64,000 nt of DNA from Edaphobacter flagellatus (lineage in GTDB: Bacteria; Acidobacteriota; Terriglobia; Terriglobales; Acidobacteriaceae), in the NCBI RefSeq assembly GCF_025264665.1, contig NZ_CP073697.1, forward strand, positions 2,232,001-2,296,000, given 5' to 3'. The translations under genes and the position numbers were made by a program. Position 1 is the stretch's first letter. The number at the start of each line of letters is the position of its first letter. The notes under the pieces are model-generated. The model did no database searches, was not told the origin of the DNA, and saw only the letters and a program-made list of their open reading frames with translations. Positions 1-9,660 of the stretch are shown here, piece by piece.

Positions 1-868
1 GAATAATCGTCTCCAGCGCAGCATCGGCCCTCGCCGGATCGTCACTCGTAGCGCGACGCGGAGGATCGTCGAGGTTGTTCGACGGAATGAAGCTCACCAG
101 TTCGCGGATCATCGCCAGGCACTCGCGATCATCATGCGCCATAAAGTGAGCTACGCCGGAAATCTCATTGTGCGTCGTCGCGCCGCCCAGCGCGTCCTTC
201 GTCACATCCTCATGGAGCACCGTCTTGATCACGTCCGGCCCCGTGACGAACATGTAGCTCGTCTTCTCCGTCATCAGCGTAAAGTCCGTGATCGCAGGCG
301 AATACACCGCGCCACCCGCGCACGGACCTAAAATAGCCGAGATCTGCGGCACCACACCGCTCGCCAGCGTGTTACGAAGAAAGATATCCGTATATCCGGC
401 AAGTGAGAGCACGCCCTCCTGAATGCGCGCGCCTCCCGAATCGTTCAGCCCGATCACCGGCGCGCCCACCTTCATCGCCATATCCATGATTTTGACGATC
501 TTCGCGGCATTTGACTCCGACAGCGATCCGCCAAAAACCGTAAAGTCCTGAGCAAACACAAACACCACACGGCCATCGATACGTCCATGCCCGGTAATAA
601 AGCCATCGCCGGGAACACGCTGCTCATCCATGCCGAAGTCCGACGCGCGGTGCGTCACGAACTTGTCCGTCTCCTCGAACGTTCCCTCATCCAGCAACAG
701 ATCAACGCGCTCCCGCGCCAAAAGCTTGCCGGCCTTTGCCTCACGCGCGCGCCGCTCCGGACCACCGCCCTCTTCGGCGATGGCATGACGCGCCGCCAGA
801 TCGGCAATACGTGTCTGTTGAGGCGTCGGCTTGTTGTGCGAAGTCGCGGGAGGTTCAGCAGCAGCCAT
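1..868 (-). CDS. Acyl-CoA (propionyl/methylmalonyl-type) carboxylase carboxyltransferase subunit, 5' part
   Basis: The gene runs off the left edge; the ATG is at 866-868 and about 289 N-terminal residues are visible. The translation ([18 protein letters not shown], then [23 protein letters not shown]) shows the crotonase-like carboxyltransferase N-domain: [66 protein letters not shown] and [16 protein letters not shown]. In the family this subunit moves carboxyl from biotin to propionyl-, acetyl- or methylmalonyl-CoA; the exact substrate cannot be read. A biotin carboxylase and carrier pair lies about 8 kb away at 9166-11153 on the same strand and could supply the partner subunits, though it is not adjacent. 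The 125 bp to rmuC, read divergently, hold its promoter. Confidence 0.9.
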   Translation of the reverse strand, partial: MAAAEPPATSHNKPTPQQTRIADLAARHAIAEEGGGPERRAREAKAGKLLARERVDLLLDEGTFEETDKFVTHRASDFGMDEQRVPGDGFITGHGRIDGRVVFVFAQDFTVFGGSLSESNAAKIVKIMDMAMKVGAPVIGLNDSGGARIQEGVLSLAGYTDIFLRNTLASGVVPQISAILGPCAGGAVYSPAITDFTLMTEKTSYMFVTGPDVIKTVLHEDVTKDALGGATTHNEISGVAHFMAHDDRECLAMIRELVSFIPSNNLDDPPRRATSDDPARADAALETII

Positions 869-993
869 GGTGAGCGATTTTAGCAATCGCGGCAGCTATC
901 TGTATCCATAGAAAGAACTCCCGCCCGAAGAATGACCTTTCTGCTCTGCCGTACACAGGCAGGAGTGCTATTCTTTGGCGAAGGAAAGACGAA

Positions 994-2481
994 ATGTTCA
1001 ACATCCTGCTTGCGTGCCAGATCCTCACCCTTATCGCCGTCGTCGTCCTGCTGCTGCGCAGGCCACAGGCTCCTATGCAGGACCCGCGTCTGGCACAGAT
1101 TCCCGATCAGCTCACGCGGCTCGACTCCCGCAATCAGGCGCTTGACGACAACATCCGCAACGCGTTCGGCCAGATGCGGCAGGAGATCGCCGCCGAGGCA
1201 CAGCGCTCACGCGAGGCCAGCGATGCGTCCTTCGCCTCCCTGCGTACCGAGGTGACACGCAATATCGCTGAGCTGAGCCAGCTTCTGCAGACCGGCCTCA
1301 CCGGCTTCCGGTCCGACAACAAGACCTCTGACGATATGCTGCGCAAGGCCGTGCTCGACCAGATGCAAGCGCTCTCGCAGCGCGTCACCTCGTTCACCTC
1401 CGAGACGAACGCACAGCACACCAATCTGCGTGAAGCCCTAAACGGCAAGCTCAACGAGCTAATGACCAGCAACACGGTGCTGCAGAACCAGCTTCGCGAA
1501 GCCGTCGAGCAGCGACTCAATAAGCTCAATGAAGACAACTCCAGCGAGCTTGAAAAAATGCGCCAGACGGTCGACGAGAAGCTGAACTCGACGCTGCAGG
1601 AGCGCCTGACGCAGAGCTTCGGCCAGGTCACCGATCAGCTCAACAAGGTGCATACCGGCCTCGGCGAGATGACCAAGCTCTCCGATGGCGTCAACGATCT
1701 CAGCCGCATCTTCAGCAATGTGAAATCACGCGGTGGCTTTGCCGAAGTGCAGCTCGGCATGCTGCTCGAGCAGATGCTCGCACCCAACCAGTTCATCCGC
1801 AACGCACGCGTCAAAGACGGCTCGCTTGAAGTAGTAGAGTTCGCCGTGCGCTTCCCCGGCCACTCCGGCGAGACGCTGCTGCCGATCGACGCCAAATTCC
1901 CGCGCGAAGACTGGGAGCGGCTCGAGAGCGCCTACGAGACCGGCAACGCCGATCAGATCGCCGCCGCCGGCCGCGCCTTCGAGCAGGCCATCCGCACCGA
2001 AGGCGACCGTATCTCGTCGAAGTACATCAACCCGCCCAAAACGACACCGCACGCCATCATGTTTTTGCCCACCGAGGGCCTCTATGCCGAGGTGATGCGC
2101 CGCGATGCGCTACAGGCCGAGGTGCAGTCGAAGTGCCGCGTCACTATCGCCGGGCCCAGCACGCTCTCCGCTATCCTCACCAGCTTCCAGATGGGTTTCC
2201 AGATGCTCGCTATTCAGGAGAAGGGCGACGAAGTCTGGAATGTTCTCGAAGGCGCCAAGAGAGAGTTTGGCAAATTCGAGGGACTGATGGACAAGATGGA
2301 TAAACATGTCGGAACAGTCCAGAACACCATTCGCGACCTCGGCCAACGCACGCGCGCCATCAACCGGACACTCCGCGAGGTCGGCGAAACCAGTAAATCT
2401 CTGCCCGGCGCGCAGATGATCGACTTCGACCAGGCAGCCGGAATTACCACCTTCCTCGCTGCCTCGGGCGAGGACGATTGA
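994..2481 (+). CDS. rmuC: DNA recombination protein RmuC family
   Basis: A 495-residue protein. An N-terminal hydrophobic segment (residues about 2-22, FNILLACQILTLIAVVVLLL) anchors it. A long coiled coil of Gln/Glu/Leu-rich heptads follows (about 30-230), then the RmuC nuclease-like domain (about 245-430) with the family stretches FAEVQLGMLLEQ, LPIDAKFPREDWERL, YINPPKTTPHAIMFLPTEGLYAEV and AGPSTLSAILTSFQMGFQML. RmuC limits inversions at short inverted repeats in E. coli and is predicted to be a restriction-endonuclease-fold protein. The start is supported by an AAGGAAAG ribosome site at 981-988. It is divergent from the carboxyltransferase gene and is followed by acpP after 144 bp. Confidence 0.93.
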   Translation: MFNILLACQILTLIAVVVLLLRRPQAPMQDPRLAQIPDQLTRLDSRNQALDDNIRNAFGQMRQEIAAEAQRSREASDASFASLRTEVTRNIAELSQLLQTGLTGFRSDNKTSDDMLRKAVLDQMQALSQRVTSFTSETNAQHTNLREALNGKLNELMTSNTVLQNQLREAVEQRLNKLNEDNSSELEKMRQTVDEKLNSTLQERLTQSFGQVTDQLNKVHTGLGEMTKLSDGVNDLSRIFSNVKSRGGFAEVQLGMLLEQMLAPNQFIRNARVKDGSLEVVEFAVRFPGHSGETLLPIDAKFPREDWERLESAYETGNADQIAAAGRAFEQAIRTEGDRISSKYINPPKTTPHAIMFLPTEGLYAEVMRRDALQAEVQSKCRVTIAGPSTLSAILTSFQMGFQMLAIQEKGDEVWNVLEGAKREFGKFEGLMDKMDKHVGTVQNTIRDLGQRTRAINRTLREVGETSKSLPGAQMIDFDQAAGITTFLAASGEDD

Positions 2482-2506
2482 CAACGTGGATTTTCTGTTA
2501 TTTTTA
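2478..2506 (+). promoter_or_regulatory. Possible promoter for acpP-fabF
   Basis: A TTGACA hexamer at 2478-2483 overlaps the rmuC stop codon and is followed 15-17 bases later by a T/A-rich stretch (TATTTT at 2499-2504) that could serve as a -10 box. The -10 match is weak, so this is a guess from position and the -35 match only. Confidence 0.25.
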
Positions 2507-2625
2507 GCGGCCTGGCCTTGCTTTACACTCTACAGGACCGTCAGTATGCTTTAGATTGGTTTAGCGTTTCAGGCCCTCAGGCCCAGGCGCTACGTTTTGA
2601 CCCAAAAGGTATATAGGAGAACGAC

Positions 2626-2871
2626 ATGGCAGCAGTTGATGAAAAGGTAAAGCAGATTATCGTCGAGCAGCTTCAGGTGGATGAGGCCGAAGTCACCCCC
2701 GGCGCAAGCTTCCAGGAGGACCTCGGTGCTGACTCCCTCGACGTGGTCGAGCTTGTCATGCAGTTCGAAGAGGCCTTTGACATCCAGATCCCTGACGAGG
2801 ACGCCGAGAAGATCAAGACCGTCAAGGATGCTATCGACTACATCGAGAAAAACCAGAAAGCGGCAAAGTAA
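2626..2871 (+). CDS. acpP: Acyl carrier protein
   Basis: 81 residues, the normal AcpP size, acidic throughout. Ser37 in the motif [10 protein letters not shown] is the site for the 4'-phosphopantetheine arm that carries growing acyl chains in type II fatty acid synthesis. The start is fixed by a TAGGAGAACGAC ribosome site directly upstream. fabF begins two bases after the stop codon, so the two genes are surely co-transcribed; the acpP-fabF order is the common bacterial arrangement. Confidence 0.97.
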   Translation: MAAVDEKVKQIIVEQLQVDEAEVTPGASFQEDLGADSLDVVELVMQFEEAFDIQIPDEDAEKIKTVKDAIDYIEKNQKAAK

Positions 2872-2873
2872 AC

Positions 2874-4124
2874 ATGCTTGAGCGTCGCGTCGTTGTAACC
2901 GGCCTCGGACTCATCTGCGGGGTCGGTAATACTGCGTCTGAAGTCTGGGATGGTCTCATGGCCGGCAAGAGCGGCATGGCCGAGATCACCGCCTTCGACC
3001 TTACCGGCCACCCGGTTCGGTTTGCAGCCGAGGTGAAGAACTTCGATCCGCTCCAGTTTGTCGAAAAGAAAGAGTCCCGCAAGATGGGACGTTTCATCCA
3101 TTTCGCTCTGGCAGCTTCAGACGAAGCCATGAAGCACTCCGGCCTTCAGGTCACTCCTGAGGTTGCCGACCGCTTCGGCGTCCACATCGGCTCCGGTATC
3201 GGAGGATTCGACGTCATCGAGCGCGAGCACACGGCACTGATCAACGGCGGCCCGCGCAAGATCTCGCCGTTCTTCATCCCGGCCTCCATCGTGAACCTGG
3301 CAGCCGGGCACGTCTCGATCCGCTACAACGCCAAGGGACCGAACGAGGCGACGGCCACGGCCTGCACCTCGAGCGCGCACTCCATCGGCGATGCCTTTCG
3401 CATCATCCAGCGCGGCGATGCCGACGCCATGATCGCCGGAGGCACCGAAGCCGCCATCACGCCCATGGGCGTCGGCGGATTCGCCGCCATGAAGGCGCTC
3501 TCCACGCGCAATGACGACCCCACGCACGCCTGCCGGCCCTTCGATAAGGACCGCGACGGCTTCGTGGTCGGCGAAGGCGCGGGCATCCTCATCATGGAAG
3601 AACTCGAGTTCGCCAAGGCACGCGGCGCGAAGATTCTCGCCGAGGTCATCGGCTACGGCATGTCCGCCGATGCCTTCCACATGACCGGCATGGCTCCCGA
3701 GGGCGAGGGTTGCTTCCGCGCCATGAACGCCGCCCTTAAATCGGCGAACATCTCGCCGGACAAGATCGACTACGTCAACGCGCACGCCACCTCGACGCCA
3801 CTCGGCGACGCGCTGGAGTCGCAGGCCATCGAGAATGTCTTTGGCGAACGCGCTAAAAACGGCACCCTGCTCGTCAGTTCCACCAAGTCCATGACCGGCC
3901 ATCTTCTTGGCGGTGCAGGCGGACTCGAAGCAGGCATCACCATCCTCGCCATGCAGAACCAGATCGCGCCGCCGACGATGAATATCGTCGAGCTCGATCC
4001 GCAGTGCCGCCTGAACTACGTGCCCAACAAACCGCTGCCGGCAAAGATCGACTACGCCCTCTCGAACTCCTTCGGCTTCGGAGGAACGAACGGCTCGCTG
4101 GTCTTCAAGCGCTGGACAGAATAA
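2874..4124 (+). CDS. fabF: 3-oxoacyl-[acyl-carrier-protein] synthase II (KAS II)
   Basis: 416 residues, full length. It condenses malonyl-ACP with an acyl-ACP primer in the elongation cycle. The Cys-His-His triad is visible: Cys164 in TACTSSAHS, His304 in NAHATSTPLGD and His343 in STKSMTGHLLGGAGG. The C-terminal NSFGFGGTNGSLVF stretch is also family-typical. The N-terminus RRVVVTGLGLICGVGN matches the thiolase-fold start. It is coupled to acpP, with only two bases between them, and followed by a clear terminator. Confidence 0.97.
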   Translation: MLERRVVVTGLGLICGVGNTASEVWDGLMAGKSGMAEITAFDLTGHPVRFAAEVKNFDPLQFVEKKESRKMGRFIHFALAASDEAMKHSGLQVTPEVADRFGVHIGSGIGGFDVIEREHTALINGGPRKISPFFIPASIVNLAAGHVSIRYNAKGPNEATATACTSSAHSIGDAFRIIQRGDADAMIAGGTEAAITPMGVGGFAAMKALSTRNDDPTHACRPFDKDRDGFVVGEGAGILIMEELEFAKARGAKILAEVIGYGMSADAFHMTGMAPEGEGCFRAMNAALKSANISPDKIDYVNAHATSTPLGDALESQAIENVFGERAKNGTLLVSSTKSMTGHLLGGAGGLEAGITILAMQNQIAPPTMNIVELDPQCRLNYVPNKPLPAKIDYALSNSFGFGGTNGSLVFKRWTE

Positions 4125-4146
4125 CCTGCAACTCAACTTCATCGAT

Positions 4147-4180
4147 AAGGCACGGCTTTTTGGCCGTGCCTTTCGTTTTT
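4147..4180 (+). terminator. Rho-independent terminator of acpP-fabF
   Basis: GGCACGGC and GCCGTGCC arms around a short TTTTTG loop, followed by TTTCGTTTTT at 4171-4180. It begins about 23 bases after the fabF stop. The convergent lipoprotein gene ends at 4191, so the hairpin also separates the two transcripts, but the T-run fits plus-strand termination best. Confidence 0.85.
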
Positions 4181-4190
4181 GGCTGCCGGT

Positions 4191-6935
4191 TTAGTTTCCA
4201 GTTCCTGAAAGCTGGACGATATCCGGCGAACTGGCTGCGTTGCTCACGATCTGCAAACTGGCGCTTCTTGAACCTGAAGCAGTGGGAGAGAAGGAAACCC
4301 CAATGGAGCAGTTTGCTCCAGCCGCTACGGCATTCCCGCATGTGTTGCTTTCTATCAAGAAGTCTCCGGGATTCGCCCCCGCGAAGGAGACCGACGTAAG
4401 CGTCAGGCTCGCGTCTCCTGTATTCGTCAGCGTGATCGTCTGCGGAATAGAGATCGATCCCTGATTGCGCGCTGCAAATGTAAGAGAGGAAGTGGATAGG
4501 GAGGCTATCGGTACTCCTCCTGTCCCGCTGAGACTCAACAACGAATATTGTTGAGTAATCGTGTCGAGGACCATGAAGGTCGCGTTTTGTATACCCAGAC
4601 TCGTGGGCTGAAAAGTGATATGGAACTGGCACGGAGTCTGTGAGCAGGACGTTGTGGATAGCACAAATGGAGTTGGGGGTGGGCTTGAAAAATAGTTGGT
4701 GATCGTGACAGGATCGCCACTAAAAGCTGTTACCGATATCGCTGAAGGCGAACTCTGCGACCCGACCTCAATGTTGCCGAAGTCGAAGCTGGACGGCGAA
4801 AGCACAGGAGACGTTGCAGCAGGAGCCTGCTTTACACAGGCAAGCGGAATCGACTGGGATGTGCCGGAGAGGCTATCCGTCACTGTGAGCGTTGCTGTCA
4901 GAGTTCCGAGAGCCGATGGCGTGCATCCAAGGTTCAGTGTGCAGCTTCCTCCCGTCGACAGATAACCACATCCGTTCGTTACCGAGAAATTGCCGGCATT
5001 CGCTCCAGTTATTGTCTGGCTGAGATTCAGCGCAGTGCTTCCGTTGTTTAGCAGGATCAGGTTCGCGCTCCCGCTGGCACCGAGCGGCGCACCCATCGTC
5101 ACCGTCTCAGCATTTGCGCTAAACGAAGGTCCAGGCGGAAGCCCCGTGCCACTCAATGCGATATTGCCGTAGTTCGTAACCAGGGTTGCGGTCCGGGTGC
5201 CCGTTCCTCCAGGAGTAAATGTAATGTCAACCACGCATTGGTAATTCGTGACACATCCTCCCGATTCGTATTGAAGCGAAAAGTCGGACGCGTCCGGTCC
5301 AGTGATCGATGTGATCAATTGCGGAGCAGGGCTGTAGTAACTTCCTACATGTGCGCTCGCTGTTTGATACGGACTCGAAACACCAACCGCCCAGCTTCCA
5401 AAGTTAAGGGGAGCTGCAGAAAAATAGGCCGTGGCTATAGGCACGTTGATTCCGACACTCTGAGAACTGCCTGCTGAACTGGTTATCCCGAGGGAACCAC
5501 TCTGCGCATTGGTATAAGTCAAAGCTGTAACCTGTACCGAGATGCTGCAGATCGACTGCGCGTCGAGCACCTGAGGACAGTTGTTCGTCTGCGACCCCAC
5601 TGAACTCATCGAAATCTTGCCGATTGTGACTGGAGCGAGGCTCGAATTTGTCACAGTTACAGTCTGCGGAACACCTGCAAGGGTAAACGTCAGCGACGAC
5701 GGAGAAAGGGTCAGAGGCGTACCGGATAACGCTATCCCACTCCCAGTCAACGGCACGAGTTGAGGAGAGTTTGCGCTGGTGCTATTGATCACCAGCGCAG
5801 CATTTCGTGGACCGGCTGCGGAGGGAGTAAACGTCACCGAAAGCGTACACGTATCTCCGGCCACCAGGTATGTTCCACAGCCTATCTCCGCAAAGTCGCT
5901 GCTATTGACCCCGGAAATCCCAAATGAACCCAGGCCGATCGTCTTACTACTTGTATTGGCAATCGTAACGGTCTGCGGATCAGAGGTGAACGAGACATAG
6001 GACGAGGGAAACGTCAGTGAATCAGGGCTGATCGATAGGCCTCCCCCTGCAACGATCAACTGGACGATGAAATCCGCGGGAGCCGCACTCAACAAGGGTT
6101 GAAATGGGCTAATCGGATTTACCAGCCCGAACAGAGTCGATATGTTCGCCTGGGGGTTGTTCGCAATATTCAACGCTGCCGCAATGGCATTCGCTGGAAC
6201 GGTGCCAGTCGGGGGCGTTGCCGCACGCAGCAGCGTACCGCATGGCGAGCCATCGCCCGCCACGCCTCCTGCAGAGTTCACACAGACCGACAGAATATCG
6301 GCAAGCGTGTTGAGCAGTGGCACAGGAACTGTGGCTCCCGCTGGAACGTTCTGCCCAGGCGCAACTCCGGTCGACGGATTGACATACTGCGACGCAAGCG
6401 CAAATGCACTGGTCAGCGCTGCAGCATCTCCTGATGCCGACCCGATACTGCTGTACGAAGACATATACGGAGCCAGCGCCCACACCGCCGCTACCGTGGT
6501 CAGCTCGTTGGTGACAATAAATGTGGATGCGCTCAGGTTGCCGCACGCACCCAGAGCCGTCATCAAAGCCAGCGTCGGATTATTCGTTCCAGCCGCCATT
6601 CCCGGATTGCCGCCCGTCGCGACCAGATACACCAGCGACGAAGCCGAAGGACAGCTGTACTGCCCCGTGATGTTGAAAGCTCCGTTAGCATCCGTCGTCG
6701 CGGGAGTCGCCAGCAACGCAGTCGACGCTGAGCCATCGCCTGCCGTGCCTACTACATACAACTGAACGGTTGCCCCAGCTATAGGCTGGCTTCCACCGCG
6801 TACCAGCCCCTGTTTGTTGCTTCCACCCGGAGCAACGCTCGTGTCCACCATCTTCAGCGACGAACAACCTATGAAAAAAGCAAGGCTGCATAGGATAAAA
6901 ACACTTACACCCAAACTGGATCGCAAACGGCTCAT
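4191..6935 (-). CDS. Large lipoprotein with choice-of-anchor-D / ASH-type repeats
   Basis: 914 residues if started at the ATG at 6933-6935, which has a GGAGG site seven bases upstream; an upstream in-frame start at 6980 would add 15 residues and lacks this support. The signal is MSRLRSSLGVSVFILCSLAF followed by the lipobox FIGC, so it is a lipoprotein. An N-terminal region of about 280 residues contains a carboxypeptidase-regulatory-like segment (PIAGATVQLYVVGT, TDANGAFNITG) and an Ala-rich stretch. Then come about six immunoglobulin-like repeats of 95-105 residues, each opening with L(S/T)PSSLTF-like strands and closing with LSGTG or LTGSG, as in ASPM-SPD2-Hydin/choice-of-anchor-D domains. 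Such proteins are common on acidobacterial surfaces; the ligand is unknown. It sits alone, convergent to fabF. Confidence 0.8.
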   Translation of the reverse strand: MSRLRSSLGVSVFILCSLAFFIGCSSLKMVDTSVAPGGSNKQGLVRGGSQPIAGATVQLYVVGTAGDGSASTALLATPATTDANGAFNITGQYSCPSASSLVYLVATGGNPGMAAGTNNPTLALMTALGACGNLSASTFIVTNELTTVAAVWALAPYMSSYSSIGSASGDAAALTSAFALASQYVNPSTGVAPGQNVPAGATVPVPLLNTLADILSVCVNSAGGVAGDGSPCGTLLRAATPPTGTVPANAIAAALNIANNPQANISTLFGLVNPISPFQPLLSAAPADFIVQLIVAGGGLSISPDSLTFPSSYVSFTSDPQTVTIANTSSKTIGLGSFGISGVNSSDFAEIGCGTYLVAGDTCTLSVTFTPSAAGPRNAALVINSTSANSPQLVPLTGSGIALSGTPLTLSPSSLTFTLAGVPQTVTVTNSSLAPVTIGKISMSSVGSQTNNCPQVLDAQSICSISVQVTALTYTNAQSGSLGITSSAGSSQSVGINVPIATAYFSAAPLNFGSWAVGVSSPYQTASAHVGSYYSPAPQLITSITGPDASDFSLQYESGGCVTNYQCVVDITFTPGGTGTRTATLVTNYGNIALSGTGLPPGPSFSANAETVTMGAPLGASGSANLILLNNGSTALNLSQTITGANAGNFSVTNGCGYLSTGGSCTLNLGCTPSALGTLTATLTVTDSLSGTSQSIPLACVKQAPAATSPVLSPSSFDFGNIEVGSQSSPSAISVTAFSGDPVTITNYFSSPPPTPFVLSTTSCSQTPCQFHITFQPTSLGIQNATFMVLDTITQQYSLLSLSGTGGVPIASLSTSSLTFAARNQGSISIPQTITLTNTGDASLTLTSVSFAGANPGDFLIESNTCGNAVAAGANCSIGVSFSPTASGSRSASLQIVSNAASSPDIVQLSGTGN

Positions 6936-7082
6936 CGCATAACCTCCAGGCGCGAGCACAGCAATTGATTCAATCTTCAATTCACTTCAAAAAGGGATGC
7001 TGATGCACTCGAAGTATCCGTCGACCACGGACGGATTGCAAGATAATTGTGGACATCTCAAGAGTTACGGCACTGTTCCACC

Positions 7083-7865
7083 TTAGCTCGTTGCCACAGC
7101 GATCCCCACCATCACCACCAGACCGACCGCCCACCATCCCACAACGACAGCAGCAGCTTTGCCGCGCGGAACCTTCGCCACAATCGCCGTACCGATCACA
7201 AGCAGCACCAGGTTCCACAACCCGATCACGTCGAAGAAGCTGAGAAACACCTTCAGCCACGGTGCAGAATCTGGCATGTAGTACGCCAGGTTCGTTCCAA
7301 CAGGGTTGCGCATGTCGTATGACTCTGCATTGCCGCCGAACAGCAGCGTGATAATCGACAGCAACCCCGTCAATAAGCGCGGCAGCCCCGCATACATCGA
7401 GACGGCGAACATCTGCCCATACGTCGTCCGCGCTCCCAGGCCAAAGTTGAAGCTCGCCCAGTAGAGCAGCGCAGCAATGCCCACAAAAATCAGAATGAAG
7501 GCAAACGAAGCATAGCTCGAATAGCGATAGCCAATGCCCATGCCATGCAGCCGTTGCGTCTTTTGCTCCGGCGTCAGTTCGTTAAACTGCTCCTCCTGCT
7601 TCGGATTCTGCTGAATCTGGTTCTCGGCCACGCGCTCAAAGCCGACATGCTTGTCGACGACAAACGAGTTTGCCATCGTCACAATCACCATCAGCACAAA
7701 CGGCAGCCACCAGCTTGCGCTGCGCAGAATATCGGTAAACGTCTTCGTCGGAGCGACAAAGGTATCGACTACACGCTCCACTTCACTCAATCCCTCAACG
7801 GGAACGCTCGTCTCACTCACGTCGTCTCTCCTCAGATAACTGCCGTTCTGCGGGATTGTACCCAT
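7083..7865 (-). CDS. YIP1 family integral membrane protein
   Basis: 260 residues. A soluble N-terminus (about 1-48) contains VDTFVAPTKTFTDILRSASWW, typical of the bacterial Yip1 domain entry. Five hydrophobic segments follow: about 49-68, 118-139, 148-172, 208-228 and 234-257. The charged stretch QIQQNPKQEEQFNELTPEQKTQR lies between the first two. The role of bacterial Yip1 proteins is unknown. It starts 28 bases after the exported hypothetical protein at 7894-9069, so the two may be co-transcribed with the carboxylase genes upstream. Confidence 0.75.
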   Translation of the reverse strand: MGTIPQNGSYLRRDDVSETSVPVEGLSEVERVVDTFVAPTKTFTDILRSASWWLPFVLMVIVTMANSFVVDKHVGFERVAENQIQQNPKQEEQFNELTPEQKTQRLHGMGIGYRYSSYASFAFILIFVGIAALLYWASFNFGLGARTTYGQMFAVSMYAGLPRLLTGLLSIITLLFGGNAESYDMRNPVGTNLAYYMPDSAPWLKVFLSFFDVIGLWNLVLLVIGTAIVAKVPRGKAAAVVVGWWAVGLVVMVGIAVATS

Positions 7866-7893
7866 CTGCCGCTACAGCTTCCAAGCAGAAAGC

Positions 7894-9069
7894 TCACGAA
7901 TCCTTCTCGTCCTTATGCTTCCGCTTCCACCACCACACCACCAGGCCTGCCGCAAAGGTGAATCCCGCACCGCCCGGAATCACATAGCTGAACCACTTCA
8001 GCGGATCGTGCTGGTAGTTCTCGACAATCATCGACCACAGCGACGGCACATCCACTTCCACCGTCGCGTCATACTCCGGCAGCTGCAACTCCGTCTTATT
8101 CGCATTGGGATACATCAGCGATCCCACAATCTTCAGCCGTTGGCTCACTCCCGACTTGTTCGGAGTCACCTTCCATGTCCACGTCGTCGCTCCATCGCTC
8201 GGCACAAACTTCACCGCATCGCCGTCCAGCGCAATCGTAAACGCGTCGGGATCATCCGCGATCAACTCCACCTTCATCCGCGGCGACTGCTTCAACACAC
8301 CGCTTCCGGTCGCGCCTGCAAGCGACGCGCCTGCATCCTCATACCCATGAATCACCGCCGTGACCGTAGATGCCTCCTGCATCAGCATTCGCTGCGGCAC
8401 CTTGTACTCAATCTTTCCCGGCTTCAGATTCTTGACCCACGTATCGACAGCCTCGGACTCTTTGTACTCATCCGGCGAGTGCGCTGGGCTGGCGTCGTTG
8501 TCGACTTTCTTCTCTTCCTGCGGCTTAGGCTCCGTGCTCGGTTTACCTGCTTCCTTCGGCACCGTTATAGGAGGCGGTGTCGGCTGAGGATGCGCTCCAC
8601 CTCCAGCCAGGCCTCCTATGCCTCCTCCCATCGCAGGCGCATGTTCCTCCTGCGTCTGTGGCATAGGCATCGCCAACACACGCACTTCCATCACCTGCGA
8701 AGCGCTCCTGCCTGCGCTGTCCGTCGCCGTACAAATCACGCGGATCGTCCGCGGCGACAGCCCGGACGTTACCAGCTTCGCCTCCTCGCCACTCGGAATC
8801 AGATCGCCCGCATCTGCCGTGAAGCTGTAACGCAGCGGCAGGTTCTGCGCGCTGCGCCCATCCGCACGAATCGTCGCAACGCCTCCCGTAAACACGCTTA
8901 CAGGATTCGCACTGCAACCCACGCTAACCAGCGGAATAGTTTCAATCGGTAGATGGACAGTGTCGGGGTGCTGCAAATGCGGCGGGTTCTGCGCAAAGCC
9001 GCGCGATGACGCACCCGTAAGCGCGACGACCGCCAGCATAACGATGCGAGAAGATAATCGTCGGACCAC
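7894..9069 (-). CDS. Exported protein with C-terminal membrane anchor, function unknown
   Basis: 391 residues with a GTG start at 9067-9069 behind a GGAG site. It opens with a Sec signal (MVRRLSSRIVMLAVVALTGA, cleavage near GFAQ). A PKD/Ig-like segment follows (about 40-135: CSANPVSVFTGGVATIRADG, LRYSFTADAG, VICTATDSAGR), then a Gly/Pro/Lys-rich linker (about 140-195), a second beta-rich domain (about 200-345), and a C-terminal helix (GAGFTFAAGLVVWWW) ending in KRKHKDEKDS. The layout suggests a periplasmic protein tethered at its C-terminus. I do not recognise a named family and assign no function. Confidence 0.7.
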   Translation of the reverse strand: MVRRLSSRIVMLAVVALTGASSRGFAQNPPHLQHPDTVHLPIETIPLVSVGCSANPVSVFTGGVATIRADGRSAQNLPLRYSFTADAGDLIPSGEEAKLVTSGLSPRTIRVICTATDSAGRSASQVMEVRVLAMPMPQTQEEHAPAMGGGIGGLAGGGAHPQPTPPPITVPKEAGKPSTEPKPQEEKKVDNDASPAHSPDEYKESEAVDTWVKNLKPGKIEYKVPQRMLMQEASTVTAVIHGYEDAGASLAGATGSGVLKQSPRMKVELIADDPDAFTIALDGDAVKFVPSDGATTWTWKVTPNKSGVSQRLKIVGSLMYPNANKTELQLPEYDATVEVDVPSLWSMIVENYQHDPLKWFSYVIPGGAGFTFAAGLVVWWWKRKHKDEKDS

Positions 9070-9091
9070 GAAACAGTCTCCACAGGGAAAT

Positions 9092-9117
9092 CTGAACCTG
9101 GAACCTGAACCTGGAAT
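9092..9117. repeat. 13-bp tandem duplication
   Basis: CTGAACCTGGAAC at 9092-9104 is followed at once by CTGAACCTGGAAT at 9105-9117. It lies in the leader of the minus-strand gene that starts at 9069, between that gene and the biotin carrier gene. Confidence 0.7.
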
Positions 9118-9165
9118 CTGGACCCGAGACCCTTTGCCACCGCAGCTTACACTGCACGCCGCAAA

Positions 9166-9660
9166 CTACTCAATCACAATCAGCGCCTCACCCGCGCCAA
9201 CCGTTCCTTCCACCTCGACCGCAATCTTAGCCACGCGGCCGGCCTTCGGAGACTTCAGCTCGTTCTGCATCTTCATCGCCTCAATCACGATCACGCCCTG
9301 ATGCTCCGCCACTTCGTCTCCCACCTCCACCAGCACCCGCACCACGCGTCCCGGCATGGGAGCCTTCACCGTACGCGGCCCCGCTGCTCCCTCGCCCGTG
9401 CCGCGCCGGCCACGCAGCGAACGCGGATCTTCGACGACAAACGGAAACCTGCGCCCACCGATAATTACTGCATCGCCATCCAGCAGACAGCGATACTGCC
9501 TGCCCTCCACCACCAACGACAACACGCCTGGCTCCGCTGCGCGCACGTCGGCCTTCACCGCGATGCCATCGACAGCGCATGCAAGCGCGCCGCCTGCAGC
9601 AGCCTCCGCTGGAAGCTCCACGCGCCGTTGTTTGCCTGCCACCTCCACCCACACGGTCAT
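9166..9660 (-). CDS. Biotin carboxyl carrier (biotin/lipoyl attachment) subunit of acyl-CoA carboxylase
   Basis: 164 residues from the ATG at 9658-9660, which forms an ATGA overlap with the stop of the biotin carboxylase gene; an in-frame start at 9696 would lie inside that gene. The C-terminal half is the biotinyl domain: KAPMPGRVVRVLVEVGDEV, then IEAMKMQNELKSPKAG, where the Lys of AMKM is biotinylated, ending GTVGAGEALIVIE. The N-terminal 80 residues look like the small beta domain seen in PccA-type carriers. It works with the carboxylase at 9657-11153 and probably a PccB-type carboxyltransferase such as the one at the left edge. Confidence 0.9.
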   Translation of the reverse strand: MTVWVEVAGKQRRVELPAEAAAGGALACAVDGIAVKADVRAAEPGVLSLVVEGRQYRCLLDGDAVIIGGRRFPFVVEDPRSLRGRRGTGEGAAGPRTVKAPMPGRVVRVLVEVGDEVAEHQGVIVIEAMKMQNELKSPKAGRVAKIAVEVEGTVGAGEALIVIE

